Shown piece by piece: positions 60,001 through 64,000 of a DNA stretch of 64,000 nucleotides. The notes beneath the pieces are model-generated. The model did no database searches and was not told the DNA's origin. It worked only from the letters and a program-made list of their open reading frames with translations. The stretch lies in contig MWEG01000048.1 in assembly GCA_002070945.1 (NCBI GenBank), forward strand, positions 19,660 through 83,659. Reading direction: 5' to 3'. A program made the position numbers and the translations under genes. Every line of letters begins with the position of its first letter. Position 1 is the first letter of the stretch. The stretch comes from Lentisphaerae bacterium ADurb.Bin082 (GTDB lineage Bacteria > Verrucomicrobiota > Lentisphaeria > Oligosphaerales > Oligosphaeraceae).

Positions 60001-61062
60001 ATGTCTGGAAATTTTTTTGGTCGTTTATTTCGTGTTGCCACGTTTGGCGAGTCGCATGGTCCGGCTTTAGGGTGTGTTTTGGACGGTGTTCCGGCTGGTT
60101 TGGCTCTCAGTGTGGATGCGATTATGCAGGAGCTGGCTCGTCGTCGTCCGGGCCAATCAGCGTTAGTCACTGCGCGGCAGGAGCAGGACGAGTGCGAGAT
60201 TCTTTCGGGCGTGTTTGATGGCGTGACTACCGGTGCTTCGATTGCGCTGTTGATCCGTAATACGAACCAGCGCAGCGCTGACTATACCGAGTTGGCCGGG
60301 CTATTCCGCCCTGGTCACGCGGATTATACGTATGAGCGGAAATATGGCCGGCGAGATTGGCGCGGCGGCGGGCGTGCCTCGGGGCGTGAGACGGTCGCCC
60401 GGGTGGCGGCCGGTGCTGTGGCTAAGTTGTTGTTGCGCCAAGTCGGCATCAGCATACGTGCAGGCAGCGTGGAAATCGCCGGAATCGGAGCCGAAACATT
60501 CGCCTGGGACGAGGTCGAAAAAAACCCGGTGCGCTGTCCTGATGCGCGCAAGGCCGTTGCCATGGCGGATGCGATCAAGGCGGCAGCGGCTCGGGGCGAC
60601 AGCGTCGGCGGCATCGTCGCCTGCGAGGCCATCGGGCTGCCGGTCGGATTGGGCGAGCCGGTGTTTGACAAGCTGGATGCGGATATCGCCAAGGCGGTCA
60701 TGTCGCTGGGCAGCGTCAAAGGCATTGAGTTTGGCAGCGGCTTTACGGCGGCGCGCATGCTTGGCGCCGTGCATAATGACGCGATGCTCGCCGATGGCCG
60801 GTTCGCATCGAACCGCGCTGGCGGCGTCCTGGGCGGGATCAGCACTGGCGCGCCGTTGCAATTCCGGGTTGCGATCAAGCCGACCGCATCCATTGCCCAA
60901 CCACAGCAGACGATTGATGCCGAGGGAAATCCGGCCACCGTCGTTGTCCAGGGGCGCCACGATCCCTGCATTGTGCCCAGGATCGTGCCGGTGATTGAGG
61001 CCATGACCGCGCTGGTTTTGGCTGACGCATGGCTGCAACACCGAGCCGGCGCAAGCCTGTGA
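60001..61062 (+). CDS. aroC: Chorismate synthase
   Basis: Last step to chorismate, needing reduced FMN. GNFFGRLFRVATFGESHGPALGCVLDG, RRRPGQS, RPGHADYTYERKYGRRDWRGGGRASGRET and the GSVKGIEFGSGF block are all canonical. The length of 353 aa is normal. A weak GAGAG precedes the ATG. It completes a run aroF-pheA-tyrA-aroA-aroB-aroK-aroC; only the dehydroquinase (aroD or aroQ) and shikimate dehydrogenase (aroE) genes of the pathway are missing from the cluster. Confidence 0.97.
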   Translation: MSGNFFGRLFRVATFGESHGPALGCVLDGVPAGLALSVDAIMQELARRRPGQSALVTARQEQDECEILSGVFDGVTTGASIALLIRNTNQRSADYTELAGLFRPGHADYTYERKYGRRDWRGGGRASGRETVARVAAGAVAKLLLRQVGISIRAGSVEIAGIGAETFAWDEVEKNPVRCPDARKAVAMADAIKAAAARGDSVGGIVACEAIGLPVGLGEPVFDKLDADIAKAVMSLGSVKGIEFGSGFTAARMLGAVHNDAMLADGRFASNRAGGVLGGISTGAPLQFRVAIKPTASIAQPQQTIDAEGNPATVVVQGRHDPCIVPRIVPVIEAMTALVLADAWLQHRAGASL

Positions 61063-61129
61063 ACGCTGACCTGGATGCCTTGTTTCTGCTGGCGCGGGTG
61101 TGTAAACAGCGGCAGGGCGACCAGGGCCG

Positions 61130-63847
61130 CTACAACCATCGCTGCAGCACCTCGCGCAGCTGTTTCATGGTGATGGGCTTGGGCAAGTACTCATTCATGC
61201 CGGCTTGGTGACAATATTCCTCGTAGCCATTAACAGCGTGCGCCGTCATCGCGATGATGGGCGTGTCGTGGCTGAGAACGTTGGTGTGCCGGTTTCGAAT
61301 CATCCGGGTCACCTCCAGGCCGTCCATTTCCGGCATTTGGATGTCCATGAGGATGAGACGATAGGATTTCTTGGCCAGCAGCTCAAGCACTTCAAAGCCG
61401 TTGCTGGCGATGTCAGCGGTGTAGCCCAGTTTGTTGAGCATGGTTAAGACGACTTTCTGGTTGACGATATTGTCTTCTGCGAGCAGAATCGGCAGGGACG
61501 ATGCCAGCGGCGCCGCCTCGGCGACCGGAATTGGCGTGGCGGCAGTTGGCCTGGCGTCGCCCATGACGATGGCCATGACGGCGTCGAGCAGCTCTTGGCT
61601 GCGCACCGGCTTGTTGATGATGCCGGCCAGCTGCCGCCGGATGGCAGGGTCAGCTGGACTGCCCATCCCCGGTGGCGCCAGGCCGAGCCAGGGCACGTTT
61701 TCGGCGCCAGGGGAAGCGCTCAGGGAAAGCCAGGACGGCCCATCGAACCCAGGGGGGATGAGGCTGATGATGCCCAGCCGACAGGCTTGGCCGTCCGGCT
61801 GGACAGGCACCAGCCATTGCCGGGCTGCCTCTAAGTCGGCGACGCCGGCGACGTCCAAACCAAAGCATTGCAAACGCTCTACCAGGTCTAGGCGGGCGGT
61901 CGCGTTGTTGTCTATGACCAGCACAGAACAATCCGGGATAGTCATTGCCGACGGAGTCTCCGTCAGCGCTGGCAGCTTGCGCAGCGGGATGGCAAAATGG
62001 AACGCCGACCCGACGCCTGGTTCGCTGTCAACGGAGATGATGCCGCCCAAGAGCTGAACTACCTTCTGAGCCACCGGCAGGCCCAGGCCAGTGCCGCCAT
62101 GCCGCCGCCGAGAAGATGAATCAGCCTGGAAAAATTGCTCGAAAATGTGCTTCTGATGGCTGGGACTGATGCCGATGCCAGTGTCCCGCACCGTAAAGTC
62201 CAGGGTGATGGAATCGTCGTCTTCCGCCACTCGGCTGACCGAGACCGTGACTTCGCCGCGGTCGGTGAATTTAATCGCATTGCCGAGCAGATTGGTGAGT
62301 ACCTGCTGGAGGTGGAAGGAGTCGCCATGAAGATGTACGGGCAGGTCGGGCGGCAGGCGGCAGACTAGCTCCAGCTGGTGCGAAAAAGCCTCCAGCGACA
62401 TGTAGCCGGCCAATTCCTCCAACATGTCCCGCAGATTGAAGTCCTCTTCCCGCAGTTCCAGCTTGCCAGCTTCCAGCCGGGCGAAATTGAGGATTTCATT
62501 CACTTGCAGGAGCAGGTGCCTGCTGCTGGACTGGATAATGTCGAGGAAATCGCGCTGCTCGTGGTCAAGGTGGGTGTCTTTGAGGACGTCGACAAACCCG
62601 ATGATGCCGTTGATGGGAGTGCGGATTTCATGGCTCATGTTGCTGAGGAATTCGCTTTTGGCGCGGTTGGCGGCCTCGGCAGCGATTTGGCTGGCCTTCA
62701 GATGAGAGGTCCGTTCCTCGACGAGGCGTTCCAGCTCTTGCCGCCTTCTGGTCAGGACGCTGACCATGGCGGTGATGGCGCCGGTCAGAAGTAGCCCGGA
62801 CAGCAGGGCAAAGGAGAATTTCCAGGGGGGGTGGCTATCCAGAAAGAGCTGGCTGGGTTGGGCAGATACGAGAAAGACCTTGCCGAAGGCGAACAGGGGC
62901 CGTTGCAGTCGGAAGGGCGGCTTGTCAGCCTGGTTTGGCGCAGTGTCGAACAGCAGTTCAGGAGGCTGCCGCTCATCCAGGAAACTGAAAGATAAGTGGA
63001 GCAGGTTGTGGGAAAGGTGCTGGGGACCCAACAGGGATTTCAAGTCGATGGAGGCCATGGTAAAGCCCCATAGCGAAGCAGGATCGTGCGGGTGAAAGAC
63101 AGGGTGGAAAATGGCGATTTTCCTGCCGTGCTCGGGTGGAGAAACCTGGTTGATCGGCCGGGTGGCGATTTCCAGGCGGGTATGGGCGGCTTCCTCCAAG
63201 GCATCCCGGTGGAGTGGCTCTTGGCCGACATCAAGGCCGAGCGGCTCTCCAGAGGCATTGGGGGAGACGCTGTAGACGATTGGAAAATAGGCGTCTCGGT
63301 CAGCGGCCGGCACGGCTTGGCCGTCAAGAGTATGTTCCTGGATAGAAAAGTCGCTTTGTCCTGCGGCTCGCCGACGCTGTTCGAATGCCGTTCGTTCCGT
63401 TGCTTGGACTGGTTCAATCCAGGCCCAGCGGTGAACCATGGCTTTCTGGGTCAGGTGCTTGGTGAAGGTTTTGAATTCATCGTAGGTCACCTCATCGGAG
63501 GCCGCAAAGAGATTGGCCAGGCTTTCCAGTTCCGTGAAGTCGTCATGGCTGAGTTTTTTGGCGACCGTGTAGGTCTGGCTTTCGGCCAGTTGGGCGAAGA
63601 CCAGCTGGCACTGTTCCTGCTCCATGACGAGGAAGTGCCAAGCGATGAACGCCGTCATGAGGACGCCGATGATCGCCGCCAAGGCGGGTTCCAGGAATCG
63701 GCGCCAGCCGTTCAGCCGGTCGCCGTTGGCCTGCTGTTGCCGGGTCAGGAAGCAGAAGCAGAAGCTGAGGACGAGCATGGCGGCGGTTACGGCTAGTCCA
63801 GGCAGTACGCTCAAGGCGGTCTTGGCTTTCCATTTAAAGGCCCCCAC
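61130..63847 (-). CDS. CHASE-domain hybrid sensor histidine kinase, 905 aa
   Basis: Two N-terminal membrane helices (about residues 12-34 and 52-74) flank a short loop. A CHASE-type extracytoplasmic sensor spans about 85-330 and a further helix lies at 348-370. Then come a dimerisation domain with [15 protein letters not shown] (phospho-His near 405), an ATPase domain ([32 protein letters not shown]) and two receiver domains. The first receiver (about 640-760) is degenerate: the phospho-acceptor Asp is replaced within [12 protein letters not shown]. The second (about 790-905) is intact, with [13 protein letters not shown]. The start is GTG at 63847 because an in-frame stop lies just upstream. 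No HPt or DNA-binding partner is adjacent. Signal unknown. Confidence 0.92.
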   Translation of the reverse strand: MGAFKWKAKTALSVLPGLAVTAAMLVLSFCFCFLTRQQQANGDRLNGWRRFLEPALAAIIGVLMTAFIAWHFLVMEQEQCQLVFAQLAESQTYTVAKKLSHDDFTELESLANLFAASDEVTYDEFKTFTKHLTQKAMVHRWAWIEPVQATERTAFEQRRRAAGQSDFSIQEHTLDGQAVPAADRDAYFPIVYSVSPNASGEPLGLDVGQEPLHRDALEEAAHTRLEIATRPINQVSPPEHGRKIAIFHPVFHPHDPASLWGFTMASIDLKSLLGPQHLSHNLLHLSFSFLDERQPPELLFDTAPNQADKPPFRLQRPLFAFGKVFLVSAQPSQLFLDSHPPWKFSFALLSGLLLTGAITAMVSVLTRRRQELERLVEERTSHLKASQIAAEAANRAKSEFLSNMSHEIRTPINGIIGFVDVLKDTHLDHEQRDFLDIIQSSSRHLLLQVNEILNFARLEAGKLELREEDFNLRDMLEELAGYMSLEAFSHQLELVCRLPPDLPVHLHGDSFHLQQVLTNLLGNAIKFTDRGEVTVSVSRVAEDDDSITLDFTVRDTGIGISPSHQKHIFEQFFQADSSSRRRHGGTGLGLPVAQKVVQLLGGIISVDSEPGVGSAFHFAIPLRKLPALTETPSAMTIPDCSVLVIDNNATARLDLVERLQCFGLDVAGVADLEAARQWLVPVQPDGQACRLGIISLIPPGFDGPSWLSLSASPGAENVPWLGLAPPGMGSPADPAIRRQLAGIINKPVRSQELLDAVMAIVMGDARPTAATPIPVAEAAPLASSLPILLAEDNIVNQKVVLTMLNKLGYTADIASNGFEVLELLAKKSYRLILMDIQMPEMDGLEVTRMIRNRHTNVLSHDTPIIAMTAHAVNGYEEYCHQAGMNEYLPKPITMKQLREVLQRWL

Positions 63848-63933
63848 GTTGACCCCGAAGCTGGCTACGGCGGTGTTAGCCCAACTTCCCCAGAATTAAG
63901 AAAAAATAGGCACGAAGCCCCTTGTCTTTATTG

Positions 63934-64000
63934 CTACAGCGCCCATTTGGGCACCTTGGTAAACAGGTGCAACAGCTTCAGGCGGTCAAGGAGCGCATAA
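63934..64000 (-). CDS. C-terminal end of a minus-strand gene running off the window
   Basis: An open frame on the minus strand enters at the window edge and reads YALLDRLKLLHLFTKVPKWAL before a stop at 63934. A Lys/Leu-rich amphipathic end of this kind is plausible for a real C-terminus, but 22 codons cannot identify it. It would sit upstream of the histidine kinase in the same orientation. Confidence 0.4.
   Translation of the reverse strand, partial: YALLDRLKLLHLFTKVPKWAL

Overview
The window reads as a chromosomal segment of a PVC-superphylum bacterium, most probably Lentisphaerota. This is an inference from gene content: a type IV pilin-like H-X9-DG secreted protein, several uroporphyrinogen-decarboxylase (URO-D) family proteins with corrinoid proteins, a large DUF4838 protein, a GH106-like protein, and short dispersed palindromic repeats of a kind I associate with PVC genomes. 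No 16S gene is present to confirm it.

Layout. 1-4 kb: end of a prepilin-like protein, then an AlbA_2 (Schlafen-type) protein and an SDR-family protein on the minus strand. 4-18 kb: a defence/repair island with a HEAT-repeat/zinc-ribbon/nuclease protein, a decayed type I restriction locus (hsdR, regulator and hsdS fragments) beside an intact DUF1016 nuclease, a GmrSD-like DUF262/DUF1524 protein, an AddA/AddB-like helicase-nuclease pair and a 434-aa orphan. 18.4-22 kb: an operon of a ClpP-like peptidase, a tandem AAA+ ATPase and, after a gap, a 51-aa protein. A 21-bp palindrome lies about 75 bp upstream of both clpP and the 434-aa orphan. 22.7-28.6 kb: housekeeping genes tRNA-Val, purD, dnaK, groES and groEL, with a sigma-54-like promoter before dnaK and no CIRCE element.

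29-47 kb: a carbohydrate and one-carbon region. It holds a secreted DUF4838 protein, a QueG-like Fe-S protein, three URO-D family proteins, a MtaA-like methyltransferase, two near-identical corrinoid proteins, a GH106-like hydrolase, an AraC regulator transcribed divergently, an orphan DNA methyltransferase and a fused sugar-isomerase/Gfo-Idh oxidoreductase. Together these suggest corrinoid-dependent demethylation linked to sugar catabolism. 47-53.6 kb: cstA, a two-gene nucleotidyltransferase/HTH module (toxin-antitoxin-like), and a secreted PHP-domain protein.

53.6-61 kb: an aromatic amino acid operon aroF-pheA-tyrA-aroA-aroB-aroK-aroC. It is preceded by a promoter, a 28-codon leader peptide with seven Tyr/Phe codons in ten, and mutually exclusive antiterminator and terminator hairpins, a textbook attenuator. 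The window closes with a CHASE-type hybrid histidine kinase and the tail of one more minus-strand gene.

The strongest items for follow-up are the aro attenuator, the ClpP/AAA+ operon with its shared palindrome, the corrinoid/URO-D/GH106 cluster, the sigma-54-like dnaK promoter and the 18-bp inverted repeat over the araC promoter and ribosome-binding site.
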